NCBI RefSeq assembly: GCF_023278565.1
Contig: NC_064680.1
Span: 868,001-932,000, forward strand
From: Colletotrichum lupini
Taxonomy: Eukaryota; Ascomycota; Sordariomycetes; Glomerellales; Glomerellaceae
DNA length: 64,000 nucleotides
Reading direction: 5' to 3'
Shown: positions 45,532 through 57,715 of the stretch, one piece after another
Numbering within the stretch: the first letter of the stretch is position 1
Layout of the letters: each line of letters opens with the position of its first letter
The notes under the pieces: generated by a model
What the model was told of the DNA's origin: nothing
The model's input: only the letters and a program-made list of their open reading frames with translations
Database searches by the model: none
Program-made: the position numbers and the translations under genes

Positions 45532-47239
45532 TTAACCAAGCAAGTCGTCCAGGCCATGGTTTCCGCCGGAGGAGGCGTTTCCAGCAGGCTTCGGTGTCGA
45601 CGCCGCAGCAGGGGCACCCCAAATTCCTGCACTGCTCTTCTCCTTTGCAAGCTGGCCCAAAGCCGGGCCGGCAGTTGGTGTGCTCGTCTTCTTCACGCCG
45701 GAGCTAGCCTGTGACCACAGGGCACCAAAAGCATCACCACCAGCAGCGGCCGGCTTAGCAGCAGCTGAAGCCGGCTTTGCCGCCGCCGAAGCACCAGGAG
45801 TAGATGCAAAAGAGCCACCAGTAGCCTGCGGGACCGCAGTCTGAACTGAGCCAAAGTAGTTGGGCCCTGAAGGCTGGTATCCAGTAGGCTTGATTTGTGC
45901 GGCAGGAGAAGCAACAGCGGGGGTGCTGAAAGCTGAGTAGTTGGCGCTCGGAGCGGGTGACATGGAAGACATGCTGACCATATTGCCGATGTTGGCCTGT
46001 TGAGGCGCAGAGACGGGCTGGGGAGCGGCGAAGGTCGTGGCAGAGTTGGCTGTCATGACGGGAGGGGACATGGGGGTTGCTGCTGCGGGAGCCGAGGGCG
46101 CGGACTGGAAGTCGTCAAAGTCATCGTCGTCGTTGGCAGCCGCAGGAGCAGCAGACAGGGAGGCAAAGCCGGAGCCGTTGGACGGAGCCGGGGCAACAGG
46201 GGCTGGCATGGAAGAGGGCGCAGGGTCGTCAAAGGAGAAGAGATCGACTTCGGGCTCCTTCTTCTTGGGTGGCTCCGCCTTGGGAGCGGGAGCGGCAGCT
46301 CGCTCTGGTCTCTTGGATCGAGAAGACGAGGAGCTGGCAGCTGGGCGAGTGTCATCAAACTCGTCGTACTCCTCAAACTTGTCGCCGTGTGACTGTGTTT
46401 TGCCGTAATCGTTGCTCTCTTCTCCGCCGAACCCACCGCCGTCGCCGTAGACGCCTCCGGAGTAGCCACCGTAGCCTCCGGTCTCGCTTCCGAAGCCTCC
46501 ATAGCGACTGCCGCTCCCGCTTGAGAATCCACCGCCCATGCTCATTCCACCCTCAACACCGGTGTACTTATTCTTGGTGGCCCGCGCCTTCTTGCGCTCG
46601 GTCCGGATGCGCTCGACATCGCCGAGAAGTTCGGCCAATTCCTTGGCACGGTTGCGAACGTTGATTCCTTGGTCCTTCCCGTTCTGATCGATATAGTGGA
46701 ACTGGCGAAGCATCTTGAGTAGTGTAATGTGGCCGCGGGCATCGTCGATGACTCGTTCGGAGCCGTGCTTGATCAGGAACTCGAGAAGCTGAAGAGCCTT
46801 GTAGATTTGCCGCCACTCTTCGGCGGACTTTTCTGTGAACCGACGGTAAATCATGGGCATGATCTCGTTAAGAGTAGCACTGGTAGTACGTCAGTATTGT
46901 TGTTTTGTAGGTTCCGGTTCGGGGGGGATTACTAGTTGAAGGTGCCGTTGGCAATCTCTTGCATCAGTGATGAGGACGCGCCCCAAGGTTCGTTGTTTGT
47001 TGCCTCTCGGACCTAGAACCTGTTAGACGGACTGGAGTCTACATCAAACGAATAATTAGATGGACGAACCTTGGACTCCATTTCCGTGTAATTCATCACG
47101 GCTATGCGCAATTAGCATGCGATCGACATTGGGTTGGACTGGACGGTTCGTGATTACCATTTTGGACCTTTCTGACGCCAGCCTTGACGTCGTACAGGGT
47201 CATGTTGGAGACCGTGTCTTTCAGATTGTTCCAATCCAT
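45532..47239 (-). CDS. ent3: Epsin-like ENTH protein (Ent3 type)
   Basis: The model is complement(join(45532..46879, 46933..47012, 47070..47101, 47158..47239)), 513 residues. The three introns are 53, 57 and 56 nt. The N-terminal ENTH domain (about 1-145) reads MDWNNLKDTVSNMTLYDVKA, then NNEPWGASSSLMQEIANGTF, MPMIYRRFTEKSAEEWRQIYKALQLLEFL and a helix ending RTERKKAR. A Gly-rich stretch follows, then acidic clathrin-adaptor-ear motifs such as DDDFDDFQ, a Pro/Ala/Ser-rich disordered tail and the terminal GLDDLLG. ENTH proteins bind phosphoinositides. Ent3 works with GGA and AP-1 adaptors at the trans-Golgi network and endosomes. The start and splice sites reproduce the conserved ENTH block without gaps. 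Ent5 or Ent1/2 are less likely because no ubiquitin-interacting motif is seen. Confidence 0.85.
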
Positions 47240-49896
47240 TTTGGCGGTTTTAACGAGGTGGAGATGGGGAGGGATTCGATGAACGGCAAGCAAGAAGCCC
47301 AAAGGCACAGGTGAAGGTGGTAAACTCGAAGACGCGATGCTCCTTGTGATTCTTTGTCGACGTTTCAAACAGAAGCGCAATCCAGCGACCTGGCCACCCT
47401 GGAACTTTCAGGCCCAGGCTCAGTCAGGTCAATCGGTCTCGGGCAGTGCGGCGGCAGGGGGTACGTACCGCGCGGATGAGATAAGATTGGCTCAGTCTGA
47501 GGGAAAGGAGATGTGGGGAGGGAAGGTGTCGAGTCACGTGGTGTACCTCTGGCAACTCTCTGGAATTTGGAAAGCGTCAGCGGGCAGCGGGAAGGAGAAA
47601 AGAGCTTCCCTGGTCGGTACGTACTGATTGTGATGTACCTCTGCGCCTCGATCAGCTCACAGCTTGACTCGGAACAGCTACTGTTTCTCCATGAGATATT
47701 CTCAGAAACCCCCAATTGAATGAAGCTGTACAAGTTTCAGCTAATTTTGTTCCTCAAGTGTGACTGATCTAGGTATCTCACCTGGCTGTAGATAGTTCGT
47801 CGTTTATCCTCAAATTGGAAGAATTAGGTACGAAATAGTTCAAGGCCTTGAGCTCCGACAGCTGTCCATCTCCAATTGACAGACGTGGGTGCCCGTGCTC
47901 CAATTCTCAATGGACGACGACCCTGCCGAGCGTGTGTTCCTCAGGTTGCTCTCGCGCCGTGCCGTGACCTTCCGCCCCCTTTGGGGTGAGTGTCCCTGAC
48001 CTCACCAAAACTTTTTTCTCCTGAGAAGACAGCAAAGATCCATTTCTTCTCTCATCAGCGACTTTCATCAACCTCTGTGTATCAACAAAACTTCATCTCA
48101 CTTCTTTAACTCTGTACCTGTACCAACACTTAGACTGTGTAATCCTGCTCTTTGAGGTGTGTAAAACGAGTTCCTTTCGTCATACTCCTATCTGTTCCCT
48201 CTGCATCCAGCACAAGCTTCCCTCTCCCCTTACCAAGCAGCCCATCATCCACCTTACCTTACCTACCTCGCCCATTCCCACATGAAAGTCGTCGGAGCTA
48301 CCAGAGCTGGTTGTGCGGCCAATGCGGTTCTCGTGCAAGCCAATTGGGCTGTCAGAAGGGACGGCAAAGCTTTGCCATCCAGCCTCTGCAGCTTGGTATG
48401 CTGCCACATGAGCCATTGAGCCTACCTGGCATCTCAAGCATAGCTCCACGCACGAGCACAGGCCTGGACTTGTCTTGTATGGCAACATACTGGCAACAGC
48501 GTCGAGACTCGAGAGCACCAGCCCGCGGTGACGCTGCGGCTACGGATGGTGCCATAGTTCATGCCGGGGAGACTGGACGGCTTCATTGGCCTTCGGCTGT
48601 TGCATGTTTTGATGCTCGTCGATGGCCGATGCATTGCCTTTCCTTTCCGGCTTGCACGTCACGTCACTCGACTCGTCCACCGCCGGTCCGCCGCCGTCGC
48701 CGCTGTTGTACCATCCACTCGTCCATCCAAGCTACCACCTCCCCGCTTCCAGTGGACGCAAGATTCCACGACCTTCCGAAGGGTTGTCAAGGGACAACGT
48801 GGGCCAGTGGGGGACGGTGACTTGGCCGTGGCCGACAGCCAGACAAACGACTCCATCCAGCTGTACCAGCTTGCTGTCGTTGCCCCCCTCCCCAGGGTAC
48901 CTCCCTTGTCGCTCCAATGGCCAGCGGCCTCGGGATTTTGACGTGCATTCGTCTGTCCTGCCCGTACCGCACCGTGGGTTACCAATGGCTCTCCCTCCTG
49001 TTCGCTGTCCTGCTCGGAGGTATTTACCTCTCTATGAGCTGTGGGTGAGAGAGTTCATCCAGGTACCGGTGTCAAGCTGGCAGGCCGGTGGAGGTACAAG
49101 CCGTCATCCTCTGGCACACCGTCTTCAGCCCAGACATTGCCGCGGCGGGATGTTTCTCTCTTCTCGGCTTCTGATTGAGAATCGTTTTCGTCCCCAACGT
49201 TGCCGGCTGGCCGGGTAACTGCAAGGGTTGAGCTTAACTTGCGTTTGCTGTTTTGCTCTGCTTATCCGGTTTGCCTGTCGAGCTAGGCGCAAGGCGGGGT
49301 TGAATGGTTCATGAAGTCATCCCACTCAGCAGCTCTTTGACATTGACTTTTGCCTCGCTCTTTTGGTTCGACTGGAACTGGACGGCAAGTTCAAGCCAGC
49401 ATCAGCACAAGCAATTGGGCTGGTGTGCTAGCTGGGCTGGACCGGACTGAACTGGTGGGCTGAGGCGAGACGGAACCGAAGCAAAGACCCAAGCAGAGCA
49501 AGCCGGGAAGAAGATCCCTTTGCCCCTCGTTTTTCCTTCCTGCCCTCTTCCCAGTTGTTGCAACTTTCCATTGCGCCTGCCCCTCCCCGCCGCATCGCCT
49601 CCTTCCTTCCTTCCCTCCCACGACGCCCCAACCCAACCCCTCCTTCCCTTCCGTCACCTTGACCTTCGGCGGTACTTGCGCCTTGTACCCCCCAAGGTAC
49701 CCTGGGAGGTACCAGTACGCAATACGTACTTGGGTCAGGTACATTCTCAGTCCGTCAGTGACCTCAGCAACAGCTCACTTCACGTGACTTTTCACCCCTC
49801 TTTTCTCACTTTCTGACCTTCTTATTCGCCCCTTCGGCACCCGCAGTGGGGAGCTCCTGCGCTAACAATAAACCCCTCCACCCAGCTGTTGAAAAA
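47240..49896. other. Intergenic between ENT3 and cyclophilin, no gene supported
   Basis: About 2.6 kb separate two divergent genes. There are pyrimidine-rich stretches near 48000-48130 and 49520-49640 and several GGTACC/CCTTACC motifs typical of ascomycete promoters. The open frames at 48152-48820 and 48622-49218 are low-complexity and mutually overlapping. A non-coding transcript is possible but not shown. Confidence 0.4.
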
Positions 49897-51005
49897 ATGA
49901 GACCAACCCTTTTGCGACCCCTCCTACCCCGCCATACCTTCGCCTGCTCCTCCGTTTCACCCTCGCCCTTTTCTCGACCTTCTGCCTTCATTCAACCTCT
50001 CCGAACTGTGATTCCTGCATCTACCAAGCCATCCGTTCGATTCTTCTCAGCATCCAAAATCATGCCTTCCCAAGTGTAAGTCTCTCCTTCCCTCGGCCTT
50101 GCTCAAGAGCATCATCACCATCACGACGATGCTCTCAATGACGCAATAACTAACCCTCTGTTCAGTTACTTCGACATTGAGTGGGAGGGTCCCGTCCTCG
50201 ACGGCTCCGGACGTCCCACCTCTACCGTCCAGCGTAAGTTTTTTCTTCCGCTTATTCATTGAATTTCATCAAAACAATCATCACCATGGTCGTTTTCGAT
50301 GTTCCCAGCATCACAATGCCTACGTCTATAGCTCTAGACGGCAAGGAAATCACCCCACCTCGACTCCAAAAGGCTTGAAACTTTGTTGTTCGCCCAACTT
50401 TGGCTGTCCGAGCTGTCTTTCTACCGACTCCGCCATCTTCACCGCATCCAGAGCTTCGCTGACCAAGCTTTCCCTCGTACAGAGCAAAACGGCCGCATCG
50501 TCTTCAACCTTTTCGATGACGTTGTCCCCAAGACCGCCGCCAACTTCCGCGCTCTCTGCACCGGCGAGAAGGGCTTCGGCTACCAGGGCTCTTCCTTCCA
50601 CCGCATCATCCCCGACTTCATGCTTCAGGGTGGTGACTTCACCCGTGGCAACGGCACCGGTGGCAAGTCCATCTACGGCGAGAAGTTCGCCGACGAGAAC
50701 TTCCAGTTGAAGCACGACAAGCCCGGTCTGCTTTCCATGGCCAACGCCGGCCCCAACACGTAAGCTCTCCTCTCCAGCCGTCCCTTTGTCCAGACGCGGC
50801 AGCTAACCCTCCACCCAGCAACGGCTCCCAGTTCTTCGTTACCACCGTCGTCACCTCGTGGCTCAACGGCCGCCACGTCGTCTTCGGCGAGGTTGCTGAT
50901 CAGAACGGCCTCAACATCGTCAAGGCTCTCGAGGCTACCGGCTCCTCCAGCGGTGCCGTCAAGTACGGCAAGCGCCCCACCATCGTCGCCTCTGGTGCGT
51001 TGTAA
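49897..51005 (+). CDS. csr-1: Cyclophilin (peptidyl-prolyl isomerase), mitochondrial and cytosolic forms
   Basis: The model is join(49897..50075, 50166..50233, 50483..50759, 50819..51005), 236 residues. The introns are 90, 249 and 59 nt with GTAAGT or GTAAGC donors; intron 2 ends CTGACC...TACAG. Residues 1-55 form an Arg-rich, acid-free presequence ending near VRFFSASK, as for mitochondrial import. A second ATG (50062, residue 56) would give a cytosolic protein of 181 residues. The isomerase core carries [18 protein letters not shown] (catalytic Arg, Phe and Gln), [14 protein letters not shown] and [11 protein letters not shown] with the Trp that contacts cyclosporin A. In Neurospora crassa one gene is known to make both forms; the same layout is seen here. 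The precise length of intron 2 should be confirmed with transcript data. Confidence 0.92.
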
Positions 51006-51591
51006 AGTGCTTCTCGCTCGGTTCTTTGTACGTTAGGTCCTGCTTCTGAAATGTCGCGAGAGACACCTTGACGCGAAAGGGAGGACGGTTGTTGGTAGAG
51101 ACTTGGGTATTGCGCCATCACGCAGCTTGGCGGCAATCAGCTTTATTGCTGCTACATAGTCTGCCAAGACAAAAAGTTACTGCCACCTTAATGTTGCCGC
51201 TACGTGATATTTTGCCTTTGACTCACTTTACCCCTAATGAGCTGGTCGACCGAGTACCGAGGCATCGTATGACAAATTTACCGTTCATAACCAACGTACA
51301 TTCAAGGCGTAGAATCACTTGGATGCATTCAACACCACGAGCGCGGTGGGGTCAAACATGTCGTTGGTATAATTACAGCCAATGGCTGGTCGCCATTGAA
51401 GCTAAATTCCCTTTGGGGAGGATGGAAACTATACCCTTCAGGCCCTGGCAAACCGTCCCGCCCAAGTCCTTCTTTTTGATAATTCGTGCCAACGCCAATG
51501 CAATGCTTTCCATGATTTGAATGAATCAAACAGACCCAACCCAAAACAAAGACCTCCTTTTGCTACTCCCTAGGACAGAAGAACCCCGATC
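51006..51591. other. Convergent 3' intergenic region
   Basis: This lies between the cyclophilin and RPC6 genes, which point at each other. The open frame at 51068-51520 has no recognisable protein character. Confidence 0.5.
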
Positions 51592-52849
51592 TCATTCCAG
51601 ACCCAGCCATCGCTGAAAGTAAACGCAATTGCTCGCGCTCACGGGACCGCCCTCCTCGCAGAGCTCAAAAACGGGACACCGCCCGCAAGGAGCCTCCGTG
51701 TACCCATTGACAAACGGCTCCGGCCCGCCCTCGTCGTCCTGGCGGCCCGCCCAGGCCGTGTTGCTCTGTCGCGGGGCGCGGCAGACTCTGTAGCCGACGC
51801 GGCCCGAGACGCGGATCGACTCGATGAGGCCGTCGAAAACGAGCACGTCAATGAGCTTCTGCATGTCTTCCTCGCCGAGGATCGTGTCGCTCGTAATGCC
51901 CGACTGGGAGATGAAGCGCGCGATCTCCCGCACGGTGGGATATTCTTTGAATCCCGCGGGGAGGGGCAGGCAGGTTGGTTCTCGCTTGGGAGGTTGGACG
52001 GCCGGAGCGGGTTTGGTGTCTGCTTCGCTGGCGCCCGAGATTTCTCCCGCGCTGCGCTTCTTGCCCTTGGTATCCGGGAGACCGCCCTTGAGGACGCCCT
52101 TTTTGGGCACAGCGGTGCGGGTGGCGGCTGACGAAGAGGAGGAAGAGCCGGTGCTGTGGTAGGTGCTCTTGCGCTTGACGTAGTCAAAGATGACACGCTG
52201 GATTTCCTCGATGAAGGCCTCGTCGAACGTCGAGTCGGTGAACCAGGGCCCGCCGGTGGCGCGTTCCGAGGGCCGCATGGAGGCCTTGATGAACATGCGC
52301 TTGTTGGGGTGCTCGACGTTCTTGAAGGGGGCGATGAGGCCCTTTCCTTGCAGCTGTTTGAGGGCCGTCTTGAGGACCGAGTCGTGCATGTTGAGGCGGT
52401 TCTGGATTGATTTGGACCAGATTCCGTCGCCGCCTGCTTCGTCGATTGCGCCGTAGACCATGCGCTGTTCGTCTGTCGTGCAGAGCTTGTATCTACAGGG
52501 GAGGTTCGTCAGCATGGCTGGCGAGCTGATGCTGTCCAAGCATGGAGAGTGAGACTTACTTTTCTGCATCTTCGACGGAGCGCCATCGCCAGGCGAGGCC
52601 GGTCTGGGAGGAGACGGCGATGAGGAGGCGGTCGTTTGTGAGGCTCTGGAGGCACTTCAGGAGGGTAACGGTGTCGCGGTTCGGGATCACGTCAAAGTCG
52701 AGGAGATCGTATTGGGTAAAGAGCTCGTTCTCGTCGCCGGCCTTTTGGAATTTCTCGTACAGCATGTCCTTCCACACCTCTAGCTTAGAGTCGGTGCTCG
52801 AGGTGGTTGCCGCCGAGGGCGAGTCCGCCGCTGGGGGTGCGGGAGCCAT
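51592..52849 (-). CDS. RPC34: RNA polymerase III subunit RPC6 (C34)
   Basis: The model is complement(join(51592..52492, 52560..52849)), 396 residues. The 67-nt intron starts GTAAGT and ends CTGTAG and joins EDAEK to YKLCTTDEQRMVY. Three winged-helix regions are seen: about 25-95 (KDMLYEKF...YDLLDFDVIPN), about 105-190 (MVYGAIDEAGGDGIWSKSIQ, LKQLQGKGLIAPFKNVEHP), and a third near 270-330 after a Ser/Lys-rich insertion (YPTVREIARFISQSGIT). The tail has cysteines in PCGRCPVFELC and SNCVYF, matching the C-terminal [4Fe-4S] site known in human RPC39. RPC6 is part of the RPC3-RPC6-RPC7 subcomplex that contacts TFIIIB and opens promoters for tRNA and 5S transcription. It is longer than the yeast protein (317) because of the insertion. 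Confidence 0.93.
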
Positions 52850-55014
52850 TGCGCCTGTCTACGACGGCGGCGGCGGCCTGTCTCGCTTTGGTCTTGTGAT
52901 TATTTGTAGGAGGGTGCGGTCGCGCAACGTGAACTGAAAGGGTCAGGGAGTCGGTTCGAGCCCAGCTGTGTCGTAGATGTGGCGGGGACTTGTTGGTGAT
53001 GTGTGATCGGTCGGTGGTGGTGGGGGAGTTTGTGCCTGGGGGATTTTTTTAAGTCGTCTGGGGTCGTAGTCGAGTTTCGCGCGATCGAGGGGTCGTCGCT
53101 TTGCGCCGGCAAAAGAGTACAGAGTGCCGGACTATTGAATCGAACCTTGGTTGCAAAGTAAAGCTCAAGGTCTGAGGTCGTCAATTGAATCGCATCAGCA
53201 AGTGTCGTGTCGGGAGTGTCGATAGGAAAGGGTAGATTCGTCGGGTCGGAGCAGACGCCCAGAGAGGCGCTTCACCCACGGTGAGGTGGGTGCGGTTGAC
53301 TTGGGTCGGCGACGATGGTGGGATTGGTTTTTGGAGCTGCATCAGAGGTCGATCAGCACTGCGGGCAGCCCAGGCAAGGAAAAAAAAAAAAAGTAACTGC
53401 CCCGCCTCTCAGAGTGAAAGTGACCTGCGCACCTGGCGGCACATCAAATCAGCCTCGCATTGGTGCCGGATGAACTGCGGGTGGGCTGTAATTGCGCTGG
53501 GATGGCCTGCTGAGGAACGGTACGTACCGCTAGTGATGGTGGAGCATCGTCGACGCCTTGTTGAACAAGAGTCTCTTTCTTGGTCAAGCTTGACGTATCT
53601 TGTTGAAGAAAGAACAATTTGATTGTACTTCAAATCGAATTCCTTCATCTTTCCGATGAATCACAAGGGGATACTGAGGTCTTGGCCAAAATATATGTGA
53701 TCCCATCGCGCCTTGTTCTACTTGGGTTGTTCTCCGAGTGAGTCACTGCTAAGAATCCTCAAGGTTGAGACGACATGTCAGCCTGTGCCTCGGATGATCC
53801 TGTGGCACAGCAAGCCTGGAAGTCAAAGTCACTATGACGAGATATTTCCTGATTCTTGATTTCATCAAATGGTGCCTGTGAGGTTTACGGATTGCAATTC
53901 ATTTGATGGGAGCTGCGTTCTCACTGCAAATTCATCGTAAACTGGTAGAAAAAGTCATTGAGAGCGTATCCTCTTAGCATGAGGTTCGTCGTTTAATCTC
54001 CAAACAGTCTCTAAGACTTCAATTCCAAAGGCTAAGTCTTACTCTTTCATCACTACTATTGGTGTTGTGTTGCAAGAGGTTTTGATTTTCATGGCGGTTT
54101 ATGATTGGGCTTATTCAACAATAATTGTGAGAATGTTTGAATATACTTTTTATCCCTTGGGTGACCTTCTCATGACTCATTTGAGATTTCGAAACATAAC
54201 TGAAATCAAAAACTTGGGCACATTGTTATTATCGAGGACCTTGACAGCTGTAAGGATCGGCCAGGCCTTTCATAGGAAGTTGGTTGGTTTAGTTGTGGCT
54301 CGTTTTAATGGAGAGTAAAGTTTCGCTTTACATAGTCCGGATGGTAATGGTTCTAGTACATCACACATTGCTCCTAAAAGATAGACTCAACTTGAATAGT
54401 AGTATCAAGGACCGGCCTTTGTCCATGGTACGTCGATATACTTCTCATATACACTTACCTGCCAACACAAATATTGAAATCTTTGGTCTGACTCAACTTG
54501 CAATGGCTGGCCTGGGTACATGGGGTGATCAGTCGAAGTTTGATCTCTCTCTCCTGCTTCTTCTTCTTGTATTGAGACATTGGGCAATCCTGTGGGTGTT
54601 CTGAAAAGGCTCGCGATTGCCACTGTCATGGGGGACAGCATTGGAAAGGCCTTGTAAGCTTCAATCATCCCAACTCATCGCTTCAACGCGTCACACCTGG
54701 GATTCAATTTTGAGGAAAGACAAAACCCAAGATGAGAGAAAGATTCAAGTCATTTTCACAGCACATATCCCCGACAATCAACACATCTCATGTACACATG
54801 CACAACCCTGGGGGGGAGTCACGTACGGAGCCAGTCCCGGCCCACGGACCACAAAAACCACACATAAAACCGGAGCACCGGGCCCGCCCCACTTTATCGC
54901 AAGAAAATTTGGTAAAAATCTCTTCACATTGCAACTTTCAACCCTACTTAATGACTCAATTGCCGACTGCTTCCAACAAACCAGCAGGTCCATCGGATCA
55001 GCTTCCAATAACCC
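52850..55014. other. Intergenic between RPC6 and tRNA-Lys, no gene supported
   Basis: The first few hundred bases are the RPC6 promoter. An A run of 12 lies near 53381-53392. 53650-54600 is moderately AT-rich but not RIPped and holds only short open frames without protein character. Confidence 0.45.
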
Positions 55015-55087
55015 GCCTTGCTAGCTCAATCGGTAGAGCGTGAGACTCTTAATCTCAAGGTTGCGGGTTCGACCCCCGCGTGAGGCT
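55015..55087 (+). tRNA. tRNA-Lys (anticodon CUU)
   Basis: These 73 nt fold as a cloverleaf. The acceptor stem GCCTTGC pairs with GTGAGGC (two G-T pairs). The D-loop holds AGCTCAATCGGTAGAGC (A box). The anticodon loop is CTCTTAA in a TGAGA/TCTCA stem, giving CUU for lysine. The T arm is GCGGG-TTCGACC-CCCGC (B box GGTTCGACC). There is no intron. The discriminator base is T as read; lysine tRNAs often have a purine or G here, so the base is worth checking. Confidence 0.95.
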
Positions 55088-55130
55088 CAAATCCTCACCG
55101 CGATTGGCAAAGCCACTCATCGGGTTAATC

Positions 55131-55141
55131 TTTTGCTTTTT
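55131..55141 (+). terminator. RNA polymerase III terminator of tRNA-Lys
   Basis: Runs of four T (from 55131) and five T (about 55137-55141) follow the tRNA by about 45-50 bases, the usual Pol III stop signal. Confidence 0.55.
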
Positions 55142-55332
55142 GTTCGTCGTGGAAGGATGGTATTGTCTGCTCTTTCTTGCTTTTGGGTATGTGTTATGTT
55201 GTATAGTGGTGGCCCACCTAAACGTAAGTCAACAACGAGTCTCGTAACCTTCCTTGGCATGTTAAGTTGGTCAAAAACAGTGTATTAGCAGTATTGCTGT
55301 GATGATATCTCGCCCTGGTACGCCCATCTTTT

Positions 55333-56838
55333 CTAGGCAAACGCTCCGACAATGGCCATGAGTGATGCTCCGCCAACCACAGCCATGTAGGCATTCAGCC
55401 GTTTCCGCCCCTGTAGAATCTTGTAGCTCTTCTCTGAGAGGAAATCTTCGGCTAGCAGCTGGACCAGTCCAGCAAAGAGGAGCAACCCAGCCGAGATGGC
55501 GTTCATGAATCCAACCATCAGCAACCCGGTCTGGCTCATGGGGTCGTACAGATTATGCACAATGAGACCAATGAGCTGACCGAGCGGCGTCGTGCCTCCG
55601 AACGCGAGAACCATGAGCCATGGCCGCGCCGAGGACCGGGGTAGTTGGATGGCGGCGATTCGGCTGCCGAGTGCGAGTCCCTCGAATGTCTGGTGGAAGC
55701 TGATGGCGATGAGGAAGACGATGAAGGTCGGGCCCGTCGCGACCGAAATGGCCATGCCGATGAAGACGCTGTGGAAGAGAATGCCTCCTTCTAGTAGCAG
55801 ACATTGGCGGAGAAGCTTGCTCTGCTCCTCTTCCGTGACGATCTGGGGTGCGCCGGGGGTAACTGTAATCTTTGGACGGATGCCGGGTGAGCTCCGCCGT
55901 CTGGGCTCGTCGGCCGGGGTTGGGTCCAACTCATCGACGTCGAGGTCAATGTCCGATTCGTCGTCGTCAAAGCTATCTCGACCGTTGGCAAGGCTATCGT
56001 TCGCTTTCGCACGCGTCGGCGTCGAGCTCGGCAAAGGCGATGCGCCGGCCATGAGCCCCTGAGTAGAATCCATGTTATCGAGGCTGATGTCTTCCGGCCG
56101 GTGAGAGCCGTGTCTGTGCGACGCCAAGCTTCCTGCGGCATGCGTGTTTGCTGCAGAATGCCCGGTGCCCTCTTCGTCGTCCCAGTACTCGTACTCGTGT
56201 GAATGGGAGTGGGAGTGACCGGCCCCGCGGGTGGCTAGGTAGGACTCGAGCGCGACGACGGAGAGTGCTGCCACCATAGCGATCAAGCCTGCCATCTGGG
56301 GGTAGCCTTTGTTGAAGACGAACGGGAGACACGGGTCGGTGAGTGAGGTGAAGGCGGTCGGGAGGAGGTGGACGAAGGACGTTGCGAGGAGAACGCCGGT
56401 GCCGAAGTGCTGGCAGTAGAAGAGAATTATGCTCTGCGGTCGGCCTTTGGAGGTTCTTCTGGGGAGTAGTGGAATTCCGCATGCTATCAATCATTAGCAA
56501 GCGCTCCATCAAATGACATTGAACCAAGAGCTTGGGCGGGAACTCCTCCCGAGTGTTCCGTCGCAGGCCATCATGGTCTCGCCAGGTATCGTCGAGCTGT
56601 AGAAACCAAAAAAGTGTCGCTTACAGATTGTACTCAGCGCCAATATCAAGATCAGCGCGCCAATATGCAGCGCGGTATCGTAGGACTCCTTTCTAGATGA
56701 ACCGCATTGTGGCTTCGTTGCTTCTGCCGCAGCAGCTTCGGCATTCGTGACTGGAGGTCCATGTCGCTTGGATAGCTCGGCGAGGAGGAATTCAGTCGGT
56801 ATCGAGGCCCAGGAAGCGGCATCTTCGGGACGTGGCAT
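55333..56838 (-). CDS. ZIP-family zinc/metal transporter
   Basis: The model is complement(join(55333..56483, 56625..56838)), 454 residues. The 141-nt intron runs GTAAGC...GCTAATGATTGATAG. Eight membrane segments are expected: one near 55-72 (HIGALILILALSTI), two near 95-115 (FGTGVLLATSFVHLLP), one near 135-155, then a long cytoplasmic loop with a His-rich metal-binding cluster (GHSHSHSHEYEYW and later HRHGSHRP) and acidic Ser-rich stretch, then five more helices. Helices 4 and 5 carry the metal-path motifs HSVFIG and FHQTFEG. ZIP proteins bring zinc or iron into the cytosol from outside or from organelles. The single large His loop is typical of Zrt1/Zrt2-like and related fungal carriers. The precise metal cannot be told. 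Confidence 0.9.
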
Positions 56839-57715
56839 GTGTTAGCAAAAAGGCCACATCGACATATCTAGGTTCGCATGGGGAATTGTCCCCCTCGTCG
56901 CTGGATATCTCGGGATAGTATCTACCTCTCGGCCAAACTCCCGTGGCTCCTATATCACCCATTCTGGACAGCGGACGTTGATGATGTCTGGCACAATACC
57001 ATGGCGGCTCTGCACCGGGGAAAAGATGCAGACGAGATGGTTCGAGGAGACAGAACCTAAAAACAGGGACAGAGAAGGGAGACGGATCGTGCCTCGTCTT
57101 CGTCCCAAGTCTGAGGTGCGCCCTGGGAAACGCGGGACCCGAAAGAAGTGTAAAAGTGCCCGGTGGTGAGCAGCACCGAGAAACAGGAAGGCGGGCCCTT
57201 TGCCCTTTGGGGGTGCTTGGAGGGGGGCGGAGCTCCTGAACTGCATGGAGCTTCCCCCCCGGTCCACTGTGTCCTGATCTTCAACCCCGTGTCCCCCCCT
57301 ATGAAAACATGCGCACACGGGGGCCGTTTGACCCCTTGGATTTGCTGTTCAGCAGGGGTGACGGAGTCTCGGGGCCACCTTGACAGCTGCAATCTGCGCT
57401 AACAACGTAATCGCCCAGTGAAGCGAGGGGCCGTTTTCAGAATCAAAAGACACCCCCTGTGAAGGCTGGGCGCTCATGTCTTATCGGTCAGACAAATTAT
57501 GTCAGCTGTGTCCGATAAGATAAGAGCTATGACGAATGGTGGGCCTCGGCAACATGACTAACCGATTCGCGATATCGGTCGTCTATCGCAACAGCTCCCC
57601 AGGTCCCCCGACTGAGACCCAGCTCTGACCCCCCCAGGTCTGTGACACACAGCTTCCCAACCCCGTCTCAACCTCACCTTTGCAACTCAAGTTCCGAACT
57701 GAGGTATCGAACATC
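56839..57715. other. Divergent promoter region of ZIP transporter and aminopeptidase
   Basis: No gene is supported. A cluster of GATA sites lies at 57480-57524. Long G and C runs occur near 57205-57300. Confidence 0.5.
57480..57524. promoter_or_regulatory. GATA-factor site cluster
   Basis: CTTATC at 57480-57485 and two overlapping GATAAG copies at 57514-57519 and 57519-57524 lie about 200 bp upstream of the aminopeptidase start. Fungal AreA/NIT2 nitrogen regulators bind paired GATA sites, and control of a vacuolar peptidase by nitrogen supply would make sense. Iron or light GATA factors are alternatives, also for the ZIP gene on the other side. Confidence 0.5.

Noticed and set aside
48152..48820. 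Plus-strand 222-residue open frame in the ENT3-cyclophilin interval
   Set aside because: Low-complexity Ser/Pro/Arg composition, overlapped by other frames of equal quality, no domain or splice support.
47240..49896. A biosynthetic gene cluster around the oxygenase or regulators
   Set aside because: No polyketide synthase, peptide synthetase, terpene synthase or similar core gene is present anywhere in the window.
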